NCBI GenBank assembly: GCA_046350655.1
Contig: JAXMAB010000010.1
Coordinates: 248,001-312,000 of the forward strand
Source: JAEUHO01 sp046350655
GTDB taxonomy: Bacteria > Planctomycetota > PLA2 > JAEUHO01
Direction: 5' to 3'
DNA length: 64,000 bases
The notes under the pieces are model-generated. The model had not been told where the DNA came from. It did no database searches and was given only the letters and a program-made list of their open reading frames with translations. This document shows positions 52,667-61,700 of this stretch, piece by piece. A program made the position numbers and the translations under genes. Position 1 is the stretch's first letter, and each line of letters opens with the position of its first letter.

Positions 52667-53644
52667 TCAGCGCCGTCCCGCGGGCTTGCGCCCGTGGACC
52701 AGGAACATCGGGAGCTCGCGCGCCTCGCCCGCGGGCGAGGTCACGCGGTAGCGGTCGGCGGCGGTCGCGTGGCGGAGGTCCACGAACCCGGCGCGGGCGA
52801 GCGCGCCGACGACCTGGTCGGGCTTGAGCCCGAGCCGCAGGTCGCCCATCGTCTCGCGCATGAAGTCGGCCTCGTGGGGCTGCAGGTCGCTCACCACGAA
52901 CGGGCCGCTCGGCTTCAGCACGCGGAACACCTCGCGCGCCGCCGCCGCGACGTCGGGCAGGTGGTGCCACACGAGGTTGCTGAACGCCGCGTCCACCTCG
53001 CCGTCGCGCAGCGGCAGCGCGTCGAGCTCGCCGCGGCGGAACTCGACGCCGCGCGCGCCCGCCTTGCGCCGGGCGGTCGCGAGCATGCGCTCGCTGTGGT
53101 CCACCGCGACGACGCGCGCGCCGCGCTGGGCGAGCCAGCCCGACAGGAACCCCGCGCCGCACCCGAGGTCCGCGACGACCGGCCCCGCGGGCCACGCCTC
53201 GGCGAGCACCTCCGCGCGCAGCGTGCCGAGGGCGAACTCCTCGCCCACCTCGACCCACCGTTCGGCGAGGCGGTCGTGGGCCTCGCGGCTGCGCCGCCGG
53301 CGCTGCTCGAGCACGGCGGCGAGCGCCTTCGCGTCGGCCCGGCTCTCCGCGCCGTCGAGCGAGGGCTTCACGACCGCCGCGAACAGCTCGGGGGTCAGCG
53401 GGCCGTCCTCGGACGGCTCCACCAGCGAGTGGAAGCTCCACGTCCCCTCGCGCCGGTCGCGCACGAGCCCCGCGCGCTTGAGCCGCGCGAGGTGGTTGCT
53501 GGTGCGGCTCTGCGCGAGCCCCGTCACCGCGCACAGCTCCTGCACCGCGAGCTCCGCGCGCGCGAGCAGCACCACGAGCCGCAGCCGGACGGGGTCCGAC
53601 AGCAGCTTCAGGGTGGCGGGGAGGTCGGCGACGGGGGCGGCCAC
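52667..53644 (-). CDS. ArsR-family regulator fused to a class I methyltransferase
   Basis: 325 residues. Residues 5-90 are an ArsR winged helix (LPATLKLLSDPVRLRLVVLL, LAQSRTSNHLARLKRAGLV). Residues about 125-320 are a methyltransferase with VVADLGCGAGFLSGWLAQRG, VVAVDHSERMLATAR and FSNLVWHHLPDV. Genes of this kind next to ahcY belong to the SahR-type control of the S-adenosylmethionine cycle, in which bound S-adenosylhomocysteine releases the operator. The GTG start at 53644 lies 12 bp from an AT-rich dyad, so it is likely autoregulated along with ahcY. The methyltransferase half may be a sensor rather than an enzyme. Confidence 0.9.
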   Translation of the reverse strand: MAAPVADLPATLKLLSDPVRLRLVVLLARAELAVQELCAVTGLAQSRTSNHLARLKRAGLVRDRREGTWSFHSLVEPSEDGPLTPELFAAVVKPSLDGAESRADAKALAAVLEQRRRRSREAHDRLAERWVEVGEEFALGTLRAEVLAEAWPAGPVVADLGCGAGFLSGWLAQRGARVVAVDHSERMLATARRKAGARGVEFRRGELDALPLRDGEVDAAFSNLVWHHLPDVAAAAREVFRVLKPSGPFVVSDLQPHEADFMRETMGDLRLGLKPDQVVGALARAGFVDLRHATAADRYRVTSPAGEARELPMFLVHGRKPAGRR

Positions 53645-53656
53645 GGGTGCATCACC

Positions 53657-53676
53657 ATATCACGGGAGCGTGATAT
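53657..53676. promoter_or_regulatory. Operator dyad before the ArsR-methyltransferase/ahcY operon
   Basis: ATATCAC-6 bp-GTGATAT, a perfect 7+7 inverted repeat and one of the few AT-rich stretches in the region. Its position 12-32 bp ahead of the GTG would block transcription or translation start. Confidence 0.75.
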
Positions 53677-53683
53677 AGGCCCC

Positions 53684-53700
53684 GGGACCGCGAGGCCCGG
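53684..53700 (+). repeat. Dispersed 17-bp repeat copy
   Basis: Perfect copy 8 bp upstream of the operator dyad. Confidence 0.75.
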
Positions 53701-53742
53701 CCGGTTCCGCGCCCCGGCGGCCGAAGGGCAACCCCCGGGCGG

Positions 53743-53758
53743 GGGACCGCGAGGCCCG
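53743..53758 (+). repeat. Dispersed repeat copy
   Basis: GGGACCGCGAGGCCCG, then diverging to CTCGG; a second copy within 60 bp of the previous one. Confidence 0.65.
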
Positions 53759-53779
53759 CTCGGCCGCCGGCGCCGGGGG

Positions 53780-53805
53780 CCCGGCGCGGGGGCTCCCGCG
53801 CCGGG
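53780..53805. terminator. 11-bp stem hairpin
   Basis: CCCGGCGCGGG and its complement flank GGCT. It lies about 85 bp after the lipoprotein gene stop on the minus strand. Confidence 0.5.
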
Positions 53806-53890
53806 TCCGCATCGCGGCGGTCCGGGTCGCGTCGAGGCGGTCCGGGGGCGTGGTCGAGGCGGTCGGGCGGGGCCGCCGCCGGCGCGCGTC

Positions 53891-54277
53891 TCACTTCGCG
53901 GGCGCGACGTCCTTCTTGAGGTTCTCGTAGGCCTTGACGAACTCGTCGCGGGCCTCGGCCCACTTGTCGGCGCCCGCCGCCTTCATCGCCGCGAGCTTCT
54001 CGTTCAGCTCCTTCCAGCGCGCGTCGAGGGCCTGACCGGCGACCTCGCTCCGGGCGGCGGCGGCCGTCTTCGTCTCGGCCCACGTCTTCTCGAGCGACGC
54101 GAGGCCCTCGGTGAAGCCGGTCTCGGCCTTGGCGCGCTGCGCGACGCCGTAGGCCTTGAGCGCGTCCCAGGTCTCGCCGGCCTCCTTCTTGACGGCGTTC
54201 CACTTCGGGTCGTCGCCGCAGCCGGCGAGGGGGGTGGAGCCGAGGACGGCGAGCAGGACGAGCGGGATCGGGCGCAT
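53891..54277 (-). CDS. Small helical lipoprotein
   Basis: 128 residues. A lipoprotein signal ends in the lipobox LAGC (Cys20). The remainder is a charged helical rod rich in Ala, Lys and Glu, with Trp-containing heptad-like segments (KKEAGETWDALKAYG, LEKTWAETKTAA, KWAEARDEFVKAYENL). It probably sits on the periplasmic side of a membrane as a coiled coil. I do not recognise a family. GGAGG precedes the ATG, and a TAGCAT box lies at 54333-54338. Confidence 0.8.
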   Translation of the reverse strand: MRPIPLVLLAVLGSTPLAGCGDDPKWNAVKKEAGETWDALKAYGVAQRAKAETGFTEGLASLEKTWAETKTAAAARSEVAGQALDARWKELNEKLAAMKAAGADKWAEARDEFVKAYENLKKDVAPAK

Positions 54278-54430
54278 GGGGCGACCTCCGGGGAGGGCGG
54301 CGCCCGGACCTGCCAGACGCCGTCCCCCCTTGGATGCTACGCCGCGGCCGACGGCCGGAGGGGCCGCGATCGGCCCCGACCGGTCGATCCGCGCGCCGAC
54401 CGGACCCGCGGCGCCGCGGGCGGTCGGCCG

Positions 54431-54447
54431 CCGGGCCTCGCGGTCCC
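54431..54447 (-). repeat. Dispersed 17-bp repeat copy
   Basis: CCGGGCCTCGCGGTCCC between the lipoprotein and second YebC genes. Confidence 0.75.
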
Positions 54448-54503
54448 CGCGCGGGGCCGCTTCCCCCGGGGCCCGCGTCCTTCGGGGGCCCGCGTGTCCG
54501 GGA

Positions 54504-55226
54504 TCAGCCGAGCGTGTGGAACACGCGCTGCACGTCGTCGTCCTGCTCGAGCGTGTCGATCATCTCGAGGACGGCCTTCGCCTCGGCCTCGGGGAGCTCG
54601 ACGTGGTTCAGGCAGACGTACTCGGTGCCGGCCGAGAGCGGGTGCAGGCCGCGCTCCTCGACCGCGCGCTGCATGCGTCCGAGGTCGGCGAAGGCGCAGC
54701 GGAGCACCAGCTGGGCCTCGCCCTTGTCGCCGACGCCCGCGAGCATCTCGTCGAGGCCGTGGTCGATCATCGCGAGCTCGAGCTCGTCGGCGTCGATCCC
54801 CGTCGCGTCGAGGCGGAAGACGCCCATGCGCTTGAAGTTGAACGCGACGCTGCCGACGTTGCCGAGGTTGCCGCCGTGCTCCTTGAAGTGCGAGCGGACG
54901 TTGGCGACGGTGCGCGTCGGGTTGTCGGTGGCCGCCTCGACGAGGACCGCGACGCCGTGGGGGGCGAAGCCCTCGTAGACGATCTCCTGGTAGTCCACCG
55001 CGTCCTGCCCGGACGCGCGGCGGATCGCCGCCTCGACCTTGTCCTTCGGCATGTTCGCGGCGCGGGCGTTCTGCATCGCGCGGCGCAGCGCCGGGTTCGA
55101 CTCGGGGTCGGGGCTGCCCTTCTTGACCGCGATCGCGATGTCCTTGGCGATCCGGGCGAACTGCTTCGCGAGCCGGTCCCAGCGCGCGAACATCGTGACC
55201 TTGCGCTTCTCGAAGATCCGACCCAT
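54504..55226 (-). CDS. YebC/PmpR family protein (copy 2)
   Basis: 240 residues. KRKVTMFARWDRLAKQFARI, NMPKDKVEAAIRRASGQD, IVYEGFAPHGVAVLVEAATD and GSVAFNFKRMGVF match YebC, with a different N-terminus (MGRIFEKRK) from copy 1. The strong divergence between the two suggests separate old lineages rather than a recent duplication. A TATGGT box sits at 55265-55270. Confidence 0.92.
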   Translation of the reverse strand: MGRIFEKRKVTMFARWDRLAKQFARIAKDIAIAVKKGSPDPESNPALRRAMQNARAANMPKDKVEAAIRRASGQDAVDYQEIVYEGFAPHGVAVLVEAATDNPTRTVANVRSHFKEHGGNLGNVGSVAFNFKRMGVFRLDATGIDADELELAMIDHGLDEMLAGVGDKGEAQLVLRCAFADLGRMQRAVEERGLHPLSAGTEYVCLNHVELPEAEAKAVLEMIDTLEQDDDVQRVFHTLG

Positions 55227-55322
55227 GGCGTGTTCCGGGAGCCTCTCGCGGGGACGTCTCGGGCACCATACCCCGGGGCGCCATCGGCGCGGGGCTCTTC
55301 CCCACCCGGCGGGGGGGCGGGG

Positions 55323-55862
55323 TCAGCGGGCCCCGGCGCGGCGCTCGGCGCGGGTCGGCGTGCCGGCGACGGGCGTGCCGGGGACCGTCTGCGGGAACCG
55401 CACCACGTGGATGCGCCCGCCCCGGGCGTCGACGAGGAGCACGCCCTCCGCGCCGAACACGTGGGCGTACTCGAGGAGCTGACGGCGCGTGGTCCGGTCG
55501 TGGACCGACGCCGAGCCCTCGCCGCCCTTCACCTCGGCGACCCAGACCGTCCCGCGCCGGGCGACCAGGGCGTCCGCGCGCACGACGAACCGCTCGGGCC
55601 GCCCGTCGAGCTCGACGACGCCCTCGCGGTGGACCTCGGTCGCGAGCACCGCGAAGCCGGCGCGTCGCAGGAGGTCGAGGGCGCGCGCCGCGCCCGCGGC
55701 GCCGAGGCGGCGGGCGCGGGCCGAGCGCCGCGCGAGCAGCCGGCGCGCGAGCCGGATCCCGGCGCGGAAACCCACCGCGAGGCAGAGCGCGACGGGGAGC
55801 GTCCAGGCCCACGGCGGCACCTGCGCGAGCGCTCGGATCACCCCGTCCGACGTGGAGCCCAT
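55323..55862 (-). CDS. Membrane-tethered PD-(D/E)XK/NERD-like nuclease domain protein
   Basis: 179 residues. One hydrophobic segment (WTLPVALCLAVGFRAGIRL, about 19-37) is followed by an Arg-rich linker. The domain from about 55 has LLRRAGFAVLATEVHREGVV, then RFVVRADALVARRGTVWVAEVKGG, in which Asp and the EVK pair fit the restriction-endonuclease-like fold, and RRQLLEYAHVF. NERD or Holliday-resolvase-like are the nearest labels. Catalytic activity and role are unknown. Confidence 0.7.
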   Translation of the reverse strand: MGSTSDGVIRALAQVPPWAWTLPVALCLAVGFRAGIRLARRLLARRSARARRLGAAGAARALDLLRRAGFAVLATEVHREGVVELDGRPERFVVRADALVARRGTVWVAEVKGGEGSASVHDRTTRRQLLEYAHVFGAEGVLLVDARGGRIHVVRFPQTVPGTPVAGTPTRAERRAGAR

Positions 55863-55963
55863 GGAGGATCCATCGGCTCGGCGGGGCCGCGTCGGTACGG
55901 GCCTCGCGTCGGCGGGCGGTCGTCAGGCGCGCGGGCGCGGCGTCCGGCCGCCCCGCCGCGGGC

Positions 55964-56461
<498 letters not shown>

Positions 56462-56526
56462 GGGGGGAGAGGCTACACCGGCGCGGCCCGCGGGCGAGGC
56501 GTGGCCGCGCCGCTCCCCGGCGGCGA

Positions 56527-57198
56527 TCAGCCCCGCTCGGCGAGCAGGCGCTCGACGCGCGCCTCGTCGAGGGGCACGAACCGGCCCGTCGCCGCGTCGA
56601 AGTCGAGGACCTCGGCCCGGGCGATGTCGAACCACCACGCGTTCAGGCGCAGCTTCCCGGCGGCCTCCGCCTCCCGCACGATCGGGTACGAGCGGAGGTT
56701 CTCGAGCTGCAGCCGCACGCTCCGCTGCGACAGGTGGTCGTAGGGGGCGACGCCGGGCGGCGTCGGGCCGAGCCCCTCGAGCGCCGGCGCGCCGTGGCGC
56801 AGCCAGGCGGCGAGGTGCGGCTCGTGCTCGTGGGGCTCGCCCGCGTACAGCGACCGCATGGCCGCGCACGAGGAGTGCCCGCACACGACCACGTCGCGCA
56901 CGTGCATCGCCGCGATGGCGAGCTCGATCGCCGCGGGCACCGACGCGCCCGCGCGCGTCGCGGCCGTCGCGGCGGCGTACCGCGGCACGAGGTTGCCGAT
57001 GTTGCGGACCACCAGCAGGTCGCCCGGCTCCACCGACGCGAACACGTTCGGCGCGACGCGGCTGTCGGCGCAGCAGATCAGGAGCGCGTCGGGCGCCTGC
57101 GTGAGCGCGAGCCGCGCGAACGTCTCCTCGTACCCCGCGGGGCGGGTCCGGCGGAACTCGGCGATGCCTCGGAGGAGCTTCTTCACGGGCCGGAGCAT
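56527..57198 (-). CDS. Beta-class carbonic anhydrase
   Basis: 223 residues from the ATG at 57198. The zinc site is complete: ICCADSRVAPN gives the first Cys with the Asp-Arg dyad, and VVCGHSSCAAM gives His and the second Cys. DLLVVRNIGNLVPRY and the C-terminal LRLNAWWFDIARAEVLDFD are also typical. It interconverts carbon dioxide and bicarbonate in the cytoplasm. An in-frame GTG at 57213 would add five residues. Confidence 0.93.
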   Translation of the reverse strand: MLRPVKKLLRGIAEFRRTRPAGYEETFARLALTQAPDALLICCADSRVAPNVFASVEPGDLLVVRNIGNLVPRYAAATAATRAGASVPAAIELAIAAMHVRDVVVCGHSSCAAMRSLYAGEPHEHEPHLAAWLRHGAPALEGLGPTPPGVAPYDHLSQRSVRLQLENLRSYPIVREAEAAGKLRLNAWWFDIARAEVLDFDAATGRFVPLDEARVERLLAERG

Positions 57199-57239
57199 CG
57201 CAGACGGCGGCACCCCGTCGAGCGATGCAGCGACCCCTC

Positions 57240-57256
57240 GGGACCGCGAGGCCCGG
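57240..57256 (+). repeat. Dispersed 17-bp repeat copy
   Basis: Perfect copy between the carbonic anhydrase and multihaem cytochrome genes. Confidence 0.75.
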
Positions 57257-57309
57257 CGGCCGTCCGTCCCTCGGGGCCCCCGGCCGCGGCCGCCGGGGCC
57301 CTCCTCGGG

Positions 57310-60285
57310 TCATGGCTTCTCGTGGCAGCGGTCGCAGGCGACCTTCGTGTTGGCCGGGATCGTGTAGTTGCGCCCGTCGATGCGGATCGTCCGCTCGGCG
57401 GAGGTCACCGAGAGGGACGTGCCGCCGAGCGTGCTGCCGTGGCACATGCGGCAGGAGACCTTGTCGTTCTTGTAGGACGAGTCGTGGCTGCCCGCGAAGG
57501 TCGAGTCCGTCGCGTGCATGACGTGGCACTTCGCGCAGGCCACCTGCTCGCCGGCCGAGAACGCGACCGTGCGCTTGCCGACGGTGTAGCTCCGCGCCGC
57601 GGCCGCCTTCGAGAGGACCGTCCCCCCGAGCGTCGCGCCGTGGCACGACTTGCAGGCCGCCGGGTCGCTCTCGTAGGCGGCCCCGTGGCCCGTCGTCGCG
57701 AACGTGGAGGTCGTCGCGTGCGGGACGTGGCAGGTGGCGCACCCGACCTTCACGCCCGAGGCCAGCAGGTAGGTCTTCCCCGACACGGTGTAGGAGCGGT
57801 CGGCCGCGGCCTTCGACATCGCCGTGCCCGCGAGGTCCTGGCCGTGGCACATCGCGCAGCCCGTCGGGTCGTCGACGTACCCGGTCTTGTGCCCCGAGCT
57901 CACCCACGCGGTGTCCGTCGCGTGCGGCACGTGGCAGGTCGCGCAGCCCACCTGCGTCCCGGCCGCGATCTGGTACGTCTTGCCGCCGACCGTGTAGCTG
58001 CGGGCCGCGGCGGCCTTCGTGACCGTCGTGCCGGCGAGGTCCTGGCCGTGGCACATCGCGCACGCCGTCGGGTCCGCCGTGTACTTCGCGCCGTGCGTCC
58101 CGTCGACCCACGCGAGGTTCGTCTCGTGCGTGAGGTGGCACGTGGTGCACGACACCTGCGTGCCCTTCGCGACCTGATAGGTCTTGCCGCCCACGACGTA
58201 GGTCCGGTCCGCGGCGGCCGCCGAGCTCGGCGTGCCCGCGAGGTCCTGGCCGTGGCACATCGCGCAGCCCGCGCGGTTCGCGAGGTACTGCGCGCCGTGG
58301 GTGCCGTCCACCCAGGAGAGGCTCGTGTCGTGCGTGACGTGGCACGTCGCGCAACCGACCGCCGTCCCGCGCGGCAGCGTCACGGTCGCGCCCGCGACGT
58401 CGTACGTGCGGTCGGCGGCCGTCCGCGAGAGGTCGGTCCCCTCGAGCGAGGCGCCGTGACAGCCTTCGCAGCCGGCCGGGTCGGCCGCGAACCGCGCGCC
58501 GTGATCGCCCGAGATCCACGCCTGGCTCGTGTCGTGCGACGCGTGGCAGAGGCCGCAGCTGACGGCCTGGCCCTTCGCGATCGTCACCACGCGGCCGTTG
58601 CCGAGGTCGCGCACGCGCTCGGCCGCGGCGCGCGACAGCGGCGTGCCCGCGAGGTCCTTGCCGTGGCAGGCCTGGCAGCCCGCGGGGTCGGCGGCGTAGA
58701 ACGACGCGTGCCCGCCGACGGCCCACCGCGGGTCGCCGACGTTGTGGAGGCCGTGCGGGCCTTGCGTCGTGAGGGGGAGGCTGCCCGCCACGTGGCAGAC
58801 GTCGCACTCGACCAGCGCGCCCGGGTGGCCCTGGAGCGTCGTCGGGAGCGCGTGGTCCGTCGACGTCGCGAACTCCGCGTGCGAGGTGCCGTGGCACGTC
58901 GCGCACGCGAGGCCCGCGTGGCCGCGGGCGTCCTTGTAGCGCGTGCCCGCGCCCGCGCCGAACCGCGAGTCGTCGCGGCGGATGGGCGACGCGGCCGCGG
59001 CGTCCGTCGTGCGGAACGCGCGGTTGAGCCGCAGCCCGTCGGCCGCGAACGAGAGGCCCGGGCCGGTCAGGTGGTCGAGGGCGTCGCCCGTGTGGCACGA
59101 CTCGCAGCGCGGCTCGTCCACCCACGAGCGGCGCGTCGCGCCGTCGGCGGCGCCGTCGAGGCTCCCGCCCGCCGCGAGGACCGTGCTGCCGCCGACCGCG
59201 CGCATGCCGCCGTGGCACGCGCCGCACGAGAGCCCGGCTTTCGCCATCGCGCCGCCGGCCATCGGCTCGGTGGCGTGGCAGACCGCGCACGACGCGCCCC
59301 CGCCGTCGTCGGCGACGAAGTCCGCGTGCGCCCGGTGGAGGGCCACCGAGAGGCTCGGGAGGCCGGGGTTGCTGCCGAGCGCCGCGACGCGGTTCGCGCG
59401 CGTGTCGTGGCAGACGGTGCAGGCGACGGCCGCGCCCGGCGCCGCGAACTGGGTGCCGTGCTTCAGGTCGTGGACGCGCAGGATGTTCTGCTTCGCCTGG
59501 CGGTCTCGGTCCGGGTCCGTCGACCACGTCACGTCGGGGCGGCCCGCCGCCGCGCCGCCCGTCACGTGGCAGCCGACGCAGCCGTGCTTCGACGACACCG
59601 CGACGACGACGTCCGCGTGGCCCAGCGTCGCGCCGCTCGCCTTCGAGCGCGCGGTCACGCGGAAGGTCGCCCGTTCGTTCGGCAGCCCGGCGTCGTCGAC
59701 GGGGAAGAGCGGCAGGCCGTCGGCCTCGAAGCGGCCGCGCGCGGACGCCCACGCCATGGGCTGCGGGCCCGCCGGCACCGCGTCGCCGGGCATCGTCAGC
59801 CCCCGCAGGCCCTGTCCGGGCACGAGCGTCGTGCCGAAGGGGAGGCCGGGCCGCAGCGACCACAGGTCGGTCTTCCCGACGCTGCGCGAGTTGATCGAGC
59901 CCGTCGCGTCCGCGACCGCCTCGTACGTGACGTCCACCGTCGCCGGGTCGAGGACCGAGGGCGAGCCGCCGTCGTCGCGCACGATCACCTGCGCGCACAG
60001 CGTCGTGTGCGGCGGCAGGTGCCCGAACGTCGTGTACTCGCCGTTCACCCACGACACCGCGTCGGCGGCCGACGCGAACACGTGGTAGGGCGGCTGCTCG
60101 GGCACGCCGCTGCCGCTCGAGCCGCCGCCGCCGGTCCCGCCGTCGCCGCCGCCTCCGGCGTCGCCTCCGCCCCCGCCGCCCCCGCCGCCGCACCCGGCGA
60201 CGAGCGCCGCGCACACGACGGCGGAGAGGACGGCGCGCACGCGGCGGACGGCCCCGCGGGCGTGGGGGGAGTTCGGATGCGACAT
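57310..60285 (-). CDS. 21-haem c-type cytochrome lipoprotein
   Basis: 991 residues with a lipoprotein signal (lipobox ending Cys32), a poly-Gly/Ser linker (about 33-60), a beta domain (about 65-230), then 21 CxxCH motifs from about residue 235 to the last residues (CDRCHEKP). The first seven haems are irregularly spaced. From about residue 515 the sequence falls into units of roughly 65 residues, each with two haem sites: CAMCHGQDLAGT and, about 40 residues on, CATCHVPHAT with a distal histidine. Units are highly alike, pointing to recent internal duplication. It is likely an outer-surface electron conduit, comparable in style to OmcA/MtrC-like or other large cytochromes. The ATG at 60285 has GAGG upstream. 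Confidence 0.92.
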   Translation of the reverse strand: MSHPNSPHARGAVRRVRAVLSAVVCAALVAGCGGGGGGGGGDAGGGGDGGTGGGGSSGSGVPEQPPYHVFASAADAVSWVNGEYTTFGHLPPHTTLCAQVIVRDDGGSPSVLDPATVDVTYEAVADATGSINSRSVGKTDLWSLRPGLPFGTTLVPGQGLRGLTMPGDAVPAGPQPMAWASARGRFEADGLPLFPVDDAGLPNERATFRVTARSKASGATLGHADVVVAVSSKHGCVGCHVTGGAAAGRPDVTWSTDPDRDRQAKQNILRVHDLKHGTQFAAPGAAVACTVCHDTRANRVAALGSNPGLPSLSVALHRAHADFVADDGGGASCAVCHATEPMAGGAMAKAGLSCGACHGGMRAVGGSTVLAAGGSLDGAADGATRRSWVDEPRCESCHTGDALDHLTGPGLSFAADGLRLNRAFRTTDAAAASPIRRDDSRFGAGAGTRYKDARGHAGLACATCHGTSHAEFATSTDHALPTTLQGHPGALVECDVCHVAGSLPLTTQGPHGLHNVGDPRWAVGGHASFYAADPAGCQACHGKDLAGTPLSRAAAERVRDLGNGRVVTIAKGQAVSCGLCHASHDTSQAWISGDHGARFAADPAGCEGCHGASLEGTDLSRTAADRTYDVAGATVTLPRGTAVGCATCHVTHDTSLSWVDGTHGAQYLANRAGCAMCHGQDLAGTPSSAAAADRTYVVGGKTYQVAKGTQVSCTTCHLTHETNLAWVDGTHGAKYTADPTACAMCHGQDLAGTTVTKAAAARSYTVGGKTYQIAAGTQVGCATCHVPHATDTAWVSSGHKTGYVDDPTGCAMCHGQDLAGTAMSKAAADRSYTVSGKTYLLASGVKVGCATCHVPHATTSTFATTGHGAAYESDPAACKSCHGATLGGTVLSKAAAARSYTVGKRTVAFSAGEQVACAKCHVMHATDSTFAGSHDSSYKNDKVSCRMCHGSTLGGTSLSVTSAERTIRIDGRNYTIPANTKVACDRCHEKP

Positions 60286-60498
60286 GACGGACCTCGCGCG
60301 AGGCCGCCCGCCCGTGCCCCCACCGGCGGAACGGCCCCCAGCGCAGAGTCACCCCCTGCCGCCGTGGATACGTCCGGCGCCGCAAACCCGTTCGCCGTCT
60401 CGATTTGCAGCGGAACTGTTGCACGTTGCGACGCGTATCCGTTCGCGACCCTGCGTCTCTGCCCTACGGGTGTCGGGTGGGCCTGCTGGAGCCCGTCC
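60286..60498. promoter_or_regulatory. Divergent promoter region of the two cytochrome genes
   Basis: 213 bp, less GC-rich in its middle (around 60385-60470) than nearby DNA. It includes GTTGCACGTTGCG and CCCTACGGGTGTCGGGTGGG. No convincing riboswitch or known operator was recognised. Confidence 0.4.
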
Positions 60499-61629
60499 AT
60501 GGTCCGTTCCTCGCCGCCGATCGGTTCTCCTCCTCTCGCCGCGGCTCCGCGTCTCGCGCGGGTGCTCGTGGTGATCGCCCTCGCCGTGCCCCTCGCGTTG
60601 ACCGCGTGCGGCGGCGGCGGCGGGGACGGCGAGGACGACGACGGGGGAGGCGGCGGCGGGACGGGCGTGCCCGCCACCGCGAGCGTCGCGCGCGGCGCGC
60701 AGCTCTACGACACGTGGTGGGAGGTCACGGGCGCGAACCCGCCGTCCGGCACCCACCTCGCCTATCCCCTCGTCGGCACGCAGACCGGCGCGATCACGTG
60801 GCGGTGCGCGGAGTGCCACGGGTGGGACTACAAGGGCGTCACCGGCGTCAACGCGACGGGCGCGCACTACACCGGCATCGGCGGCGTGCTCGCGGCCGCG
60901 GGCGACACGGCCGCGACGGTGTACGCCGCGATCGAGGGCGCGGCCAGCGCCCACGACTTCGCCGCGGTCCTCACCGCGGACGACCTCTGGGACGCGGTGG
61001 CGTTCGTGAAGAGCGGCGCGCTCGACCCCAGCCCGTGGATCAACGCCTCGACGGGCGCGGCCCTCGGCGACGCGACCGCCGGCGCCACGTTGTACGCGTC
61101 CCGCTGCGCGTCGTGCCACGGCGCCAACGGCGCCTCCCTCGACCTCGGCGCGGGCCAGGACGTCGGCGACCGCGCCGACGCGGACCCGTGGCAGGTGCTC
61201 CACCACATCCGCTGGGGCGTCCCCGGCACCGCGATGCCCTCCATGGAGACGGCGGGCCTGTCGCACTCGCAGCAGGCCGCGATCCTCGCCTACGCGCAGA
61301 CCCTCGGCGCCGTCGTCCCCCCGCCGCCGCCGCCCCCGACGAACGTCTCGTACGCCACCGACGTCGCGCCGATCTGGACGTCGCGCGGGTGCACGGGGTG
61401 CCACGGCAGCTCCGGCGGCCTCTCGCTCTCGGGCAGCGTCACGGCCTCGCGCAACGCCCTCCTCGCCGGGCGCGTCAACACGACGACCCCGTCGTCGAGC
61501 CTCGTCCTGACCAAGCCGCTGACGGGCAGCGGCGTCTCCCACGGCGGCGGCAAGTTCTTCTCGAGCACCTCCGACGCGGACTACCAGAAGATCCTCGACT
61601 GGATCACGCAGGGCGCGCTCGCGAACTGA
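60499..61629 (+). CDS. Tri-haem c-type cytochrome lipoprotein
   Basis: 376 residues. A signal ending in LALTACGGGG gives a lipobox at Cys37, followed by a Gly/Asp linker. Three CxxCH sites occur: RCAECHGWDYKGV (about 112), RCASCHGANGASL (about 207) in a cytochrome-c-like domain that ends with a methionine-containing stretch (GTAMPSMETAGLS), and GCTGCHGSSGGLSL (about 298) in a domain with TDVAPIWTSRGC like planctomycetal cytochrome modules. The divergent neighbour is the 21-haem protein, so both may serve one electron pathway. Start at the ATG 60499. Confidence 0.9.
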   Translation: MVRSSPPIGSPPLAAAPRLARVLVVIALAVPLALTACGGGGGDGEDDDGGGGGGTGVPATASVARGAQLYDTWWEVTGANPPSGTHLAYPLVGTQTGAITWRCAECHGWDYKGVTGVNATGAHYTGIGGVLAAAGDTAATVYAAIEGAASAHDFAAVLTADDLWDAVAFVKSGALDPSPWINASTGAALGDATAGATLYASRCASCHGANGASLDLGAGQDVGDRADADPWQVLHHIRWGVPGTAMPSMETAGLSHSQQAAILAYAQTLGAVVPPPPPPPTNVSYATDVAPIWTSRGCTGCHGSSGGLSLSGSVTASRNALLAGRVNTTTPSSSLVLTKPLTGSGVSHGGGKFFSSTSDADYQKILDWITQGALAN

Positions 61630-61639
61630 CGCGCCTCGC

Positions 61640-61669
61640 GGCGCGCCCCGCGGGGGGGCGGGGCGCGCC
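61640..61669 (+). terminator. 11-bp stem hairpin after the tri-haem gene
   Basis: GGCGCGCCCCG and its complement flank a G-rich eight-base loop, 10 bp after the stop. Confidence 0.65.
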
Positions 61670-61673
61670 GCGG

Positions 61674-61679
61674 TACGAT
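61674..61679 (+). promoter_or_regulatory. -10-like box before the glycosyltransferase-like gene
   Basis: TACGAT, 21 bp before the ATG at 61701. Confidence 0.4.
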
Positions 61680-61700
61680 GCGCGCGAGGTCGCGCGCGCC

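Noticed and set aside
60286..60498. Possible cyclic-dinucleotide (GEMM-type) riboswitch ahead of the cytochrome genes
   Set aside because: Such riboswitches often precede cytochrome genes, but the conserved core and tetraloop-receptor pattern could not be matched.
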